This document shows positions 1-7,418 of a DNA stretch of 25,452 nucleotides, in pieces; the stretch's first letter is position 1, and every line of letters begins with the position of its first letter. The position numbers and the translations under genes are program-made. The notes under the pieces were generated by a model, which was not told the DNA's origin, did not search any database, and saw only the letters and a program-made list of their open reading frames with translations. Location of the stretch: positions 1 to 25,452 of the forward strand of contig CAYPXN010000020.1 of assembly GCA_964414715.1 (NCBI GenBank), given 5' to 3'. The DNA comes from CAYPXN01 sp964414715. Its GTDB lineage: Bacteria; UBA10199; JADFYH01.

Positions 1-1
1 T

Positions 2-133
2 CGGTTCCTTTCTTGTATAAATGAATCTTTTGGTAGAGATCCATTCGATACCAAGAATCCTGGATCCGGCGTATCTTTTTATAATCCCTCTCACTTACCC
101 AATAATATAACCCCTGGTACAATATGTCTGTAA
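2..133 (+). CDS. C-terminal end of an unidentified protein (partial)
   Basis: From the window edge one + strand frame stays open for 43 codons to a TAA at 131-133. The predicted end reads like a globular secreted-type protein (Gly/Pro/Asn/Ser/Phe-rich, ending ...NNITPGTICL). No domain can be recognised from so short a piece, and no start is visible, so it would be the 3' end of a gene beginning left of the window. It points the same way as the Cys-rich gene at 228 and lies 94 bases before it. A chance open frame of this length is possible; confidence is therefore moderate. Confidence 0.4.
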   Translation, partial: RFLSCINESFGRDPFDTKNPGSGVSFYNPSHLPNNITPGTICL

Positions 134-201
134 ACTGGAGAAGTAAAAAAATTTTAGTCACAACTTCTCAGATATCCCGCCGATAATCTCATCATAGGGA
201 A

Positions 202-249
202 AAAGAAGATAGCGACAGGAGTGTCTTATGCAAAAACGCTATCTTTTTT
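202..249 (+). promoter_or_regulatory. Inverted repeat enclosing the ribosome binding site and start codon
   Basis: Bases 202-214 and 237-249 are complementary over 13 positions (one G-T pair). The 22-base loop contains AGGAG (217-221) and the ATG (228-230) of the Cys-rich secreted protein. The right arm lies inside codons 4-8. In mRNA this would display the ribosome binding site in a hairpin loop, which could tune translation or mRNA stability. Function is inferred; the pairing is seen directly. Confidence 0.45.
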
Positions 250-974
250 CTTTATTGGCTTTAACAAGTCTTATCAACTTCATCGCAGTTCCTCTCATTG
301 CCACTGAAATTCAAAGTAACATCGATCAACTTCAATCGGGTCAAGGCAACAACTCTATCCAACAAGATTTCCAATCATGCTCCAACAATTCAGATTGTGA
401 CGATGGAGACCCTTGTACCAATGAAATATGCACACAGCCACTCGGAGAAAATGGGCAAGCTCGCTGCTTATCTTTGGGACGTTTCCAAAACTGTGGAAGT
501 AATTCCCTTCAAAGCTGCCACGACGGAGATGTTTGCACCACTGACTCTCTCGCAAGCGACGGATCTTGCACCCATTCACGAATTCTTACTCCCGAATGTT
601 CTCAAGGTTCTTTTACTTGCGATGAATTTCCAGGAAAAAAATGTTGCCACTTTCAATCAGACTGTAATGATGGAAATCCCGATACCATGGATATGTGTGT
701 GAATCGCGAGTCTGAAACGGGTTATTGCAACTACAGCTCTTCAAGCGAGCCAACAACCAATCCACCAAACTCTGCTCCCACTGTAATTCAAGAGGAACCC
801 AAAAAAGAAAACCCCAGCCCTGTCACTACAACTATTCCTTCTACTACGCCAAATCCGGATTACATCTTCGGCTCCGGTGGATGCGCACTGGCAAACATGG
901 GCTCTTTTAATGTTTCTTTCTTATTCGGAATCTTGCCTGTATTTTTATTTTGGTTAAGTCGAAAAAAAAATTAG
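228..974 (+). CDS. Secreted Cys-rich repeat protein with C-terminal GGC-TM-basic sorting-type tail
   Basis: A 248-residue protein with AGGAG six bases before its ATG. Residues 1-26 form a signal peptide (basic MQKR start, hydrophobic core, cut near IATE). Residues ~50-170 carry three Cys/Asp-rich units of the type CxxDGxxCTxxxC (DCDDGDPCTNEICTQ; CHDGDVCTTD; DCNDGNPDTMDMC), resembling the Dictyostelium-type CTDC repeats also common in myxobacterial surface proteins. A Pro/Thr/Ser-rich linker (~170-210) follows. The extreme C-terminus has GSGGCALA, a ~17-residue hydrophobic stretch and RKKN. That is the tripartite layout of MYXO-CTERM/GlyGly-CTERM-like signals, which are cut by membrane proteases before cell-surface anchoring. 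The protein probably ends up outside the cell or on the outer membrane. Ligand unknown. It is monocistronic and ends in the terminator shared with leuA. Confidence 0.85.
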   Translation: MQKRYLFSLLALTSLINFIAVPLIATEIQSNIDQLQSGQGNNSIQQDFQSCSNNSDCDDGDPCTNEICTQPLGENGQARCLSLGRFQNCGSNSLQSCHDGDVCTTDSLASDGSCTHSRILTPECSQGSFTCDEFPGKKCCHFQSDCNDGNPDTMDMCVNRESETGYCNYSSSSEPTTNPPNSAPTVIQEEPKKENPSPVTTTIPSTTPNPDYIFGSGGCALANMGSFNVSFLFGILPVFLFWLSRKKN

Positions 975-1005
975 AGAGAAGGGATTAAATCCCTTCTCTC
1001 TTTTT
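972..1005. terminator. Bidirectional intrinsic terminator between convergent genes
   Basis: A perfect 13-bp stem (973-985 with 989-1001) with a 3-base TAA loop is followed by TTTTT on the + strand and by a nine-T run on the - strand (A tract 962-970). It can therefore stop transcription from both sides. The TAG stop of the Cys-rich gene (972-974) lies at one foot. The TAA stop of leuA (985-987) lies at the stem/loop junction, so the last leuA codons form one arm. Confidence 0.9.
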
Positions 1006-2517
1006 CTGAAAATGCTCCAAGCGATTCAATGCATTGGTGTAAGCTTTGGCAGAGGCTTGCAAGATATCCGCATGAGTTCCCACACCTACTACCTGCTTGC
1101 CTTTATCTTTCAAAGTGACCGAAACCTCACCCTGGGCATCGGTACCTCCGGTAATCGCCGCGACGTTAAATTTCAACAATTCACCTTTAAAGCCGGCTAA
1201 TTTTTTCAAGGCCTTGAAGGTGGCATCCACAGGGCCTGCGCCATTGGCTTCACCGCTTTTCACTTTTTTTCCGTCGACTTTAATTTTCACTTTGGCTTTG
1301 GGTTTTAACTTCGTTCCACTTTGCACACGCACATCCACCAATTGATAGCGGTCGGGACCTCTTGTCAGTTCATCATTCACCAAGGCTTCCAAATCATCGT
1401 CGAACACTTCTTTTTTCAAATCCGCCAATTTTTTGAAAGCCACAAAGGCTTTTTCCAATTCTTCATCGGATAACTGGTAGCCCAACTCAATCAAACGTGC
1501 CTTGAAAGCATGACGGCCCGAATGCTTGCCCAATACCAATTTATGAGCGGTCCAACCTACGGATTGGGGAGTCATGATTTCATAGGTCATTTTATTTTTA
1601 AGTATCCCATCCTGATGAATCCCCGATTCATGAGCAAAGGCATTGGCTCCGACGATCGCTTTATTGGGTTGTACCGATACGCCCGTAATCAAGGTTAACA
1701 ACTTGCTGGAATGACAAATTTGTTCTGTTAAAATTCGGGTGTCGCAATTGAACAAATGCTGACGAACTTTCAAAGTCATCACCACTTCTTCCATCGAAGC
1801 ATTACCAGCACGCTCTCCGATTCCATTGACTGTACACTCTACCTGACGAGCTCCCGCTTGCACCGCCGCCAAGCTATTGGCTACAGCCAAACCCAAATCG
1901 TTATGACAATGAACACTGAAAATAATTTTGTCGGCATCTTTTACATTCGCTTTCAAAAAATGAATCAGTTTTGAAAACTCATCAGGATAAGTATAACCCA
2001 CCGTATCGGGAACATTTAAAGTAGTCGCTCCCGCTTCCACAGCAGTGCTAAAAACTTTGGCCAAATATTCCCAATCACTTCGAGTGGCGTCTTCTGCAGA
2101 AAACTCCACATCGGGAGTGTATTGACGGGCATGTTTCACCGCCTTGAAAGTATCTTCCAAAACCTGCTCTCGACTTTTCTTCAATTTGTACTGCAAATGA
2201 ATATCCGACGTGGCGATGAAAGTATGAATGCGTCCCGACTTTGCGTATTTCAAAGCTTCCCAGGCACGATCAATGTCTTTTTCATTGGCACGAGCCAAAC
2301 CTGCCACTGTCGAGCTCTTGATTTCCTGGGCAATCAACTTCACTGCTTGAAAATCCCCATCAGAAGCAATGGGAAAACCTGCCTCAATCACATCCACATT
2401 CAACTTTTCCAACTGACGGGCCATACGCAATTTTTCGTTAATATCCATGCTACAACCGGGTGATTGTTCGCCATCTCTTAAAGTCGTATCAAAAATTTTT
2501 ACATGTTCGGAGTTCAT
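985..2517 (-). CDS. leuA: 2-isopropylmalate synthase
   Basis: First committed step of leucine synthesis: condenses acetyl-CoA with 2-oxoisovalerate. The 510-residue length is usual for the bacterial LeuA type. The N-terminal TIM barrel has the signature DTTLRDGEQSPG (residues 10-21). The metal-binding HCHND motif is at 203-207, and the second HMGL-like signature (NGIGERAGN) follows. The C-terminal third (~390-500, with GGTDAQGEV) is the regulatory LeuA dimer domain that binds leucine, so feedback inhibition is likely. AAGGAAAA precedes the ATG at good distance. It is last in the ilvBN-psd-pssA-leuA series but separated from pssA by 138 bases holding a likely promoter and a palindromic repeat, so it may be expressed partly on its own. 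Isoform (LeuA versus homocitrate or citramalate synthase) is judged from overall similarity and context. Confidence 0.95.
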   Translation of the reverse strand: MNSEHVKIFDTTLRDGEQSPGCSMDINEKLRMARQLEKLNVDVIEAGFPIASDGDFQAVKLIAQEIKSSTVAGLARANEKDIDRAWEALKYAKSGRIHTFIATSDIHLQYKLKKSREQVLEDTFKAVKHARQYTPDVEFSAEDATRSDWEYLAKVFSTAVEAGATTLNVPDTVGYTYPDEFSKLIHFLKANVKDADKIIFSVHCHNDLGLAVANSLAAVQAGARQVECTVNGIGERAGNASMEEVVMTLKVRQHLFNCDTRILTEQICHSSKLLTLITGVSVQPNKAIVGANAFAHESGIHQDGILKNKMTYEIMTPQSVGWTAHKLVLGKHSGRHAFKARLIELGYQLSDEELEKAFVAFKKLADLKKEVFDDDLEALVNDELTRGPDRYQLVDVRVQSGTKLKPKAKVKIKVDGKKVKSGEANGAGPVDATFKALKKLAGFKGELLKFNVAAITGGTDAQGEVSVTLKDKGKQVVGVGTHADILQASAKAYTNALNRLEHFQKKREGI

Positions 2518-2534
2518 ATATTTTCCTTTTTTGT

Positions 2535-2610
2535 GTCATCGCGAGCAAAGCGTGGCAATCTCATAAGTACACTCGGGGGATTGCCACACCCCTTTGGGGT
2601 TCGCAATGAC
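2535..2610. repeat. Dispersed palindromic repeat, copy A (leuA leader)
   Basis: Nested inverted repeats: GTCATCGCGA (2535-2544) pairs with TCGCAATGAC (2601-2610) at 9 of 10 positions, and GTGGCAATC (2552-2560) pairs perfectly with GATTGCCAC (2579-2587). A second copy of the same family is at 8806-8895, including similarity in the central part (CACTCG followed by GG-ATTGCCAC). It ends 17 bases before the leuA start, just upstream of its ribosome binding site. Confidence 0.85.
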
Positions 2611-2622
2611 ATAGTAATTAAT

Positions 2623-2650
2623 ATTTTATCTGATTTTACGGTGCAGACAA
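2623..2650 (-). promoter_or_regulatory. Candidate sigma-70 promoter for leuA
   Basis: On the minus strand TTGTCT (2645-2650) and TAAAAT (2623-2628) are spaced by 16 bases, matching the -35 box at 4/6 and the -10 box at 5/6. Transcription would start close to 2616, placing palindromic repeat copy A in the leuA leader. Sequence match only. Confidence 0.4.
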
Positions 2651-2655
2651 GAAAG

Positions 2656-3522
2656 CTATTTTTGTTTCTGTTCTAGCTCGCCTTGTAGCTGCACCACTTT
2701 TAGTCGATCACGGGGAGCTTCCTTTGACTCTGAAGCCTTTTGAGCTAGCTTCATTTCTAGGAAGTTTTTGCGGTTACGTAGGTGTAGGAGTTCGTCGATC
2801 AAACCCATCACTACATATGCAGAAGAAGCAAAAAACATGGTTTCTTGCGGAGCGGAAGCAATAACGAAAATAATGACAGCAGCAGCCACCAAGAAAAGAA
2901 AAGACTGGGGTTTGGAGAAATCGATATTCTTGAAACTTCGATAACGAATGTTGGACACCATTAACAAGGCCAAACAAATCGTCAAAGGTAATACAAAATA
3001 AGAAATAGATTTTACATTCCATTGCATTTGGGAAGACAAAATAACAAAGCTCGCCAACATATAAGCTGCACAAGGAATGGGCAAGCCTTGGAAAAATTTC
3101 TTTTCTACATTGGAATGTTGAACATTAAATCGAGCCAATCTCAGGGCACCACAGGCAAAATACAAGAAAGCGGCTCCCCATCCAAAACGATGAAAATCAT
3201 GCAAGCTCCAGGTAAAAATCAGAATCGCAGGAGCCAAACCAAAACTCGCCAAGTCGACCAAAGAGTCATACTCAATACCAAACTCGGTTTCAGATTTAGT
3301 CAGACGAGCCACACGACCATCCAAGCCATCAAAAACCCCTGCAAACATAATGGCCCATGCCGCGGCAACATAATCCCCGGTAATCGATCGAATGATTGAA
3401 AAAAATCCGCAAAACAACGACGCGGTCGTAAACAAGCTGGGTAAAATATAAATCCCCTTCTTGATACCAGACCGTCGTGGTCGGGATTCTTTGCTCATTT
3501 CATTGTCTTTTTCGATTGCCAT
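2656..3522 (-). CDS. pssA: CDP-diacylglycerol-serine O-phosphatidyltransferase
   Basis: Integral inner-membrane enzyme that makes phosphatidylserine from CDP-diacylglycerol and serine. The CDP-alcohol phosphatidyltransferase signature is complete: D65, D68-G69, A72-R73, G82, D86 and D90, with the spacing DGxxAR-x8-GxxxDxxxD. Several hydrophobic segments (about 27-65, 95-125, 140-215, 220-245) and a charged ~45-residue C-terminal tail surround it. The substrate assignment (serine rather than glycerol-phosphate) rests on the length and on psd directly upstream, which uses the product. The gap to psd is 21 bases. No strong ribosome binding site is seen for either the first ATG or the ATG at codon 9, so the exact start is uncertain. 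Confidence 0.93.
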   Translation of the reverse strand: MAIEKDNEMSKESRPRRSGIKKGIYILPSLFTTASLFCGFFSIIRSITGDYVAAAWAIMFAGVFDGLDGRVARLTKSETEFGIEYDSLVDLASFGLAPAILIFTWSLHDFHRFGWGAAFLYFACGALRLARFNVQHSNVEKKFFQGLPIPCAAYMLASFVILSSQMQWNVKSISYFVLPLTICLALLMVSNIRYRSFKNIDFSKPQSFLFLVAAAVIIFVIASAPQETMFFASSAYVVMGLIDELLHLRNRKNFLEMKLAQKASESKEAPRDRLKVVQLQGELEQKQK

Positions 3523-3543
3523 AAAACTTTAATTTAAATTTCT

Positions 3544-4170
3544 TTAAACAGCTTTGAATTTTGCTATTACACTTTCCCCAGCCTTAAGTCTATCCCCTAT
3601 CTTCACTTCAATTTCCAAATCAAGAGGCAAATAAACATCCACCCGAGAACCAAATCGAATAATTCCAAAACGTTGTCCGCGCTTCAAAAGCGAACCTCGT
3701 TTTACATCACATATAATTCTACGAGCCAAAAAGCCTGCAATTTGCACAAAAGTGATTTTTACCCCTTTATCGGTCTGCAGAAAAACCGCATTTCGCTCAT
3801 TATTTTGGGAGGCCTTTTCTTCCCAGGCCATCATGTATTTCCCGGCCTTATATTCCACCTTCTCAACAATGCCTCCCGCGGGTGCTCGATTCACATGAAC
3901 ATCCATAGGAGACATAAAAATCGCTATCTTGCGGGCAGGCCCTTCATAAAAGGTCGGATCCGTCACTTCCTGCACCTCTATTACTTTACCATCGGCCGGA
4001 GACACCAAAAGTTGCGGATCCTCCGGAGGCGTCCTTTTAGGGTCACGAAAGAAATATGCAATAAATACAAAAAGGAGGAAAAAGGGAATTCCCAGAAATG
4101 GCTTCACTATATACCCCAAAACAATCAGGGCCAAACTCGCCAACAAAAATGGATATCCCTCTTTAGCCAT
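3544..4170 (-). CDS. psd: Phosphatidylserine decarboxylase (short, type I-like precursor)
   Basis: Converts phosphatidylserine to phosphatidylethanolamine at the inner membrane, using a pyruvoyl group made by self-cleavage. The 208-residue protein belongs to the short Psd group (~210-220 aa). An N-terminal hydrophobic hairpin (residues ~8-40) is followed by FRDP, DGKV (60-63), MDVHVNR (89-95) and the self-cleavage site FGSRVD with Gly174-Ser175, predicted to give beta and alpha chains. I chose the ATG at 4168-4170: it has AAAGG about nine bases upstream, overlaps ilvN by only 8 bases and gives a family-like N-terminus. An ATG at 4218 would add 16 charged residues read from within ilvN. It is translationally close-coupled to ilvN and its product partner is pssA downstream. 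Confidence 0.93.
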   Translation of the reverse strand: MAKEGYPFLLASLALIVLGYIVKPFLGIPFFLLFVFIAYFFRDPKRTPPEDPQLLVSPADGKVIEVQEVTDPTFYEGPARKIAIFMSPMDVHVNRAPAGGIVEKVEYKAGKYMMAWEEKASQNNERNAVFLQTDKGVKITFVQIAGFLARRIICDVKRGSLLKRGQRFGIIRFGSRVDVYLPLDLEIEVKIGDRLKAGESVIAKFKAV

Positions 4171-4660
4171 CGATATGCGCCTTTCCTTTTTGAATCGCAA
4201 CGGCTCCGGTTCTGACATCTTCTAAAACACCAAAGGGTAACAACTCTGAAAGCAATGAGTTCACTTTTTCATGCTCCCCCGTATACTCGAGGGTGATTGA
4301 TTCAGGACTTTTATCCACGACCTTAGCTTTATAGTTTTCGGCAATCGTCAAAACACCCGATTCAGAAGCCGTACTTGATTTAACTTTCACCAAAATCATC
4401 TCACGGCTGATAAAACTTTCACCCGTCAAATCCTGCACCTTCACGGTATCCAACAAGCGATTCAATTGTTTCAAAATTTGTTCGATAATCAATTCACTTC
4501 CGCTTGTCAGAATGGTCATGCGGGAATAGCGCGGATCTGAAGTGGGCGCGACAGAAAGAGAATCAATGTTATATCCTCGGGCAGCAAACATGCCTGCCAC
4601 ACGAGCCAGAACACCGAACTCATTTTCTACTAAAACTGAAATAGTATGTTTATGAGACAT
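4163..4660 (-). CDS. ilvN: Acetolactate synthase, small regulatory subunit
   Basis: Regulatory partner of IlvB in valine, leucine and isoleucine synthesis. It activates the catalytic subunit and confers valine feedback. The 165 residues fit the family. The N-terminal ACT domain (residues ~4-78) has the typical NEFGVLARVAGMFAARGYNI segment, and the C-terminal small-subunit domain occupies ~85-160 with its usual LxxELxPFGVxE-like stretch. AGG lies before the ATG, 12 bases after the ilvB stop. In many deltaproteobacterial operons ilvC follows ilvN; here psd follows directly. Confidence 0.95.
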   Translation of the reverse strand: MSHKHTISVLVENEFGVLARVAGMFAARGYNIDSLSVAPTSDPRYSRMTILTSGSELIIEQILKQLNRLLDTVKVQDLTGESFISREMILVKVKSSTASESGVLTIAENYKAKVVDKSPESITLEYTGEHEKVNSLLSELLPFGVLEDVRTGAVAIQKGKAHIDG

Positions 4661-4672
4661 AAAAAACCTAAT

Positions 4673-6382
4673 TTAAGCTAAAACGATATCTCCAATCCCT
4701 TTCCCCGCAGGTACCATGGGATAAACATTTTCTTCCAAAGCGACTGCGAAGTCGATGATTGTAGGTCGATCACGTGTGGCAAGTGCTTTTTCAATGACCG
4801 GAACCACATCTTTCGGTTTTTCCACTCTAAAACCTTGCGCTCCATAACTTTCTGCCAACTTCACAAAATCCGGCATGCAACCGAAGGTAACCTGAGACAA
4901 GCGATTATCATAAAACAATTCTTGCCATTGTCTCACCATTCCCAAAAAGTTGTTATTGAGAATCGCAATAATCACGGGAAGTTTATGCTCCACCGCAGTT
5001 CCCAATTCCTGGATATTCATCTGAATACTTCCATCTCCCGACACACAAATTACTTTTGCATCCGGAAAAGCAAACTGGGCGCCAATCGCTGCAGGAAAAC
5101 CAAAACCCATCGTCCCCAAACCACCGGAGGTACACCAATGACGAGGTTTGTTGAATTTGAAAAACTGTGCCGCCCACATTTGATGCTGTCCCACATCAGT
5201 GGTTACAATCGCCTCACCTTTCGTCAATTTGTAGAGCATGTCCAAGGCATACTGGGGTTTGATTTGCTCTTCCATGCTTTGAGTATAGGTAATCGGAGCT
5301 TTGGCCTCCCATTCATGAATGCAATGCCACCAAGGTTCGATCTGCTTTTTATAAGCATCCATTTTTTTGTAATCCTTGGCGAGTAAGATCATGTCTTGCA
5401 GTGCCTGCTTTACATCTCCCACGATCGGCGCATCTACCATGACATTTTTCGCAATATTTGAAGGATCAATATCGAGATGGATTTTTTTGGAATGCACTGA
5501 AAACTCAGAAAGCTTGCCGGTAACACGATCATCAAAACGACTTCCAATGGCAAACAAGGTATCACAATGATTGATCGCCATGTTCGCAAAGTAAGTACCA
5601 TGCATCCCCAACATCCCCAAAGACATCGGGTCTGTACCCGGAAAAGCTCCCAATCCCATCAGAGTCATCGACACCGGAATTCCCATCAAATGTGCAAGCT
5701 CATAAACTTCAGGCGCTGCATTGGAGAGAACGGCTCCTCCCCCCACATAAAATAAGGGAGTTTTCGCAGCCAACAGAAGCTCAAAAGCCTTCTGAACTTG
5801 TTTTGGATCCGCTTTTTCAGGCACGTAAGGCACGCGAGTTTTCACTTCATCCATGGGCAAATATTCAGTGAGATGTTGTTGAACATCTTTGGGCACATCC
5901 ACCACTACCGGACCCGGACGACCAGTCGTTGCAACAATAAATGCTTCTTTAATCACACGTTGCAGGTCACTTACATTTTTCACGAGATAATTGTGTTTGG
6001 TGCAAGAGCGTGTAATTCCCACCACATCCGCTTCCTGGAAGGCATCGTTCCCAATCATGGAAACAGGAACTTGGCCGGTAATCACCACCATGGGAATGGA
6101 ATCCATGTAAGCCGTTGCCAAACCTGTGACGGTATTCGTCGCACCCGGACCCGAGGTCACAATACAAACACCCGGCTTTCCTGTTACACGCGCATAACCA
6201 TCCGCCATATGGACAGCGCCCTGCTCATGTCGAACCAGAATATGTTTCAGTTCAGGATGTTTATAGATTTCATCGTAAACATAGAGGATCGCGCCACCCG
6301 GATAACCGAACACGATTTCGGTGCCCATGTCCTTCATGGATTCGATTACGATTTCTGCGCCTGTGAGTTTCTTGTTTGTCAT
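4673..6382 (-). CDS. ilvB: Acetolactate synthase, large catalytic subunit
   Basis: Thiamine-diphosphate enzyme that joins two pyruvates, or pyruvate and 2-oxobutyrate, in branched-chain amino-acid synthesis. The 569-residue length is standard. Three domains are visible: the N-terminal pyrimidine-binding domain with catalytic Glu53 in RHEQGAVHMADGYAR, the central FAD-associated domain (~190-330, with GSRFDDRVTG), and the C-terminal pyrophosphate-binding domain with GDGS (449-452) and N476-N478. Its ATG overlaps the stop of the DUF465-type gene as ATGA, so translation is probably coupled. IlvN follows after 12 bases. Confidence 0.97.
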   Translation of the reverse strand: MTNKKLTGAEIVIESMKDMGTEIVFGYPGGAILYVYDEIYKHPELKHILVRHEQGAVHMADGYARVTGKPGVCIVTSGPGATNTVTGLATAYMDSIPMVVITGQVPVSMIGNDAFQEADVVGITRSCTKHNYLVKNVSDLQRVIKEAFIVATTGRPGPVVVDVPKDVQQHLTEYLPMDEVKTRVPYVPEKADPKQVQKAFELLLAAKTPLFYVGGGAVLSNAAPEVYELAHLMGIPVSMTLMGLGAFPGTDPMSLGMLGMHGTYFANMAINHCDTLFAIGSRFDDRVTGKLSEFSVHSKKIHLDIDPSNIAKNVMVDAPIVGDVKQALQDMILLAKDYKKMDAYKKQIEPWWHCIHEWEAKAPITYTQSMEEQIKPQYALDMLYKLTKGEAIVTTDVGQHQMWAAQFFKFNKPRHWCTSGGLGTMGFGFPAAIGAQFAFPDAKVICVSGDGSIQMNIQELGTAVEHKLPVIIAILNNNFLGMVRQWQELFYDNRLSQVTFGCMPDFVKLAESYGAQGFRVEKPKDVVPVIEKALATRDRPTIIDFAVALEENVYPMVPAGKGIGDIVLA

Positions 6383-6597
6383 CGGTGTTTCACTAAGATT
6401 TGTTCGATTCGCGTTTTGCCTTTTAATTTTGCTAATTGAAGCTTCTTTTTTTCCTGCTGCTCGTTGGGATTCAGGTAATTCTTACGATCCAATTTTTCAA
6501 GCAAGCGTTCGTATTTTTGATGTTCAGTCCAAAGTGTTTGTAATTCTGGCTCGACGGAAACCAGTCGCTCCAGCAAGTCTTGATCTCTTTTTTCCAT
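6379..6597 (-). CDS. DUF465/YdcH-like small coiled-coil protein
   Basis: A 72-residue acidic/basic helical protein with the DUF465 look: an N-terminal ...EPELQTLWTEHQKYERLLEKL helix, a short break with NYLNPNEQ, then a second helix ending near IEQIL. The family is small, soluble and of unknown function; a two-helix coiled coil is expected. An excellent AGAAGGAG lies five bases before the ATG. The stop overlaps the ilvB start (ATGA), making this the first gene of the ilvBN-psd-pssA transcript. Its position suggests translational coupling with ilvB; a role in amino-acid synthesis is not implied. Confidence 0.8.
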   Translation of the reverse strand: MEKRDQDLLERLVSVEPELQTLWTEHQKYERLLEKLDRKNYLNPNEQQEKKKLQLAKLKGKTRIEQILVKHR

Positions 6598-6680
6598 TTC
6601 GGCTCCTTCTCAAAGGCGTAAATTTCATTGTACCCGGAAGCGGACTTAGAGAAAAGCAATAGTTTCAAGCTCTTAGAATC

Positions 6681-6709
6681 TGTGTATTATGGGGAATGGG
6701 CTCTGTCAA
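6681..6709 (-). promoter_or_regulatory. Candidate promoter for the DUF465-ilvBN-psd-pssA operon
   Basis: In the 134-base gap between tsaB and the DUF465-type gene, the minus strand has a perfect TTGACA (6704-6709). A 17-base spacing leads to TACACA (6681-6686, a weak -10). A better-looking TAATAC (6684-6689) lies at a short 14-base spacing. No leader peptide or attenuator was seen. The -35 is convincing, the -10 is not. Confidence 0.35.
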
Positions 6710-6731
6710 GCCTAGCAAGGCAAAAGATTAT

Positions 6732-7418
6732 TTAGCCTTCTGCTGCAGAAGACCTTAAATAGTGGGCCCGTAGAGAACTCGACTGAGCGGGGGCTAGCCC
6801 CTGTTGAAGCTTTAACAGGGCCGTACGAGCAACACATTCCGCTAAAGAAAGGTTAAATTTATCTATAATTTTAAATGAGTTAGAAACAAATACATCTTGA
6901 AAATCTTTCACATAAATTTCGGTGCCATTTCCCACAAAATAAGGAATCACAGATTCAGAATCGATAATACTTTTTACTTGTTCAAAATATTTACGAGGTT
7001 CATAGCAGGCTCCTTCAAGAAGACATTCGCCGGCCCGATATACTGCAGCAAAAACTTGTCCTCTTCGGGCATCCAAAACAGGGCAAGTCAAAGTAGTTTG
7101 ATGTTCCGGGTTGAGCATCCTCATGGCTTCAAGAGTTGAAATTCCCAGTACAGGCTTTTCATTCATTAAAGTAATGCCTTTAACAAAGGCCAAGGCAATA
7201 CGCAGCCCTGTAAAAGAACCAGGCCCTTGAGAAACAGCCCACAAATCAATTTCATCCAATGGGAGTGAGGCTTTTGAAAGAATTTTCCGAAGCTCTATGG
7301 CCAACACTGAAGTATGGCTGGAGGCGTTTTCCCAGAATACCTGTTCCAATACATTTTCATTTTCTAAGAGGGCAATCGAACCGACGTTCGAAGTCGTATC
7401 TAAGGCAAGGATTTTCAA
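6732..7418 (-). CDS. tsaB: tRNA t6A modification factor TsaB (YeaZ)
   Basis: Inactive Hsp70/actin-fold partner of TsaD in synthesis of threonylcarbamoyl-adenosine at position 37 of ANN-decoding tRNAs. It shows the family N-terminus KILALDTTSN, the segment SSHTSVL, and VSQGPGSFTGLRIAL with the glycine-rich loop; length 228 residues is normal. The start is set at TTG 7416-7418, overlapping the rseP TGA as TTGA, because the family begins at (M)KILALDT. A GTG/ATG further upstream (ATG at 7458-7460) would add 14 residues read from within rseP. No strong ribosome binding site is seen, consistent with coupling to rseP. It is the last gene of the rpsB block. Confidence 0.9.
   Translation of the reverse strand: MKILALDTTSNVGSIALLENENVLEQVFWENASSHTSVLAIELRKILSKASLPLDEIDLWAVSQGPGSFTGLRIALAFVKGITLMNEKPVLGISTLEAMRMLNPEHQTTLTCPVLDARRGQVFAAVYRAGECLLEGACYEPRKYFEQVKSIIDSESVIPYFVGNGTEIYVKDFQDVFVSNSFKIIDKFNLSLAECVARTALLKLQQGLAPAQSSSLRAHYLRSSAAEG

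Noticed and set aside
138..169. 7-bp inverted repeat (GAGAAGT/ACTTCTC) after the left-edge frame, as a terminator
   Set aside because: The loop is 18 bases long and no T run follows on either strand, so it does not look like an intrinsic terminator.
3673..4215. + strand open frame opposite psd
   Set aside because: Same reason: antisense to a conserved gene with intact catalytic motifs.
5798..6439. Long + strand open frame opposite ilvB
   Set aside because: Antisense shadow of a clearly conserved enzyme; composition (His, Arg, Cys, Asn rich) is that of a shadow frame.
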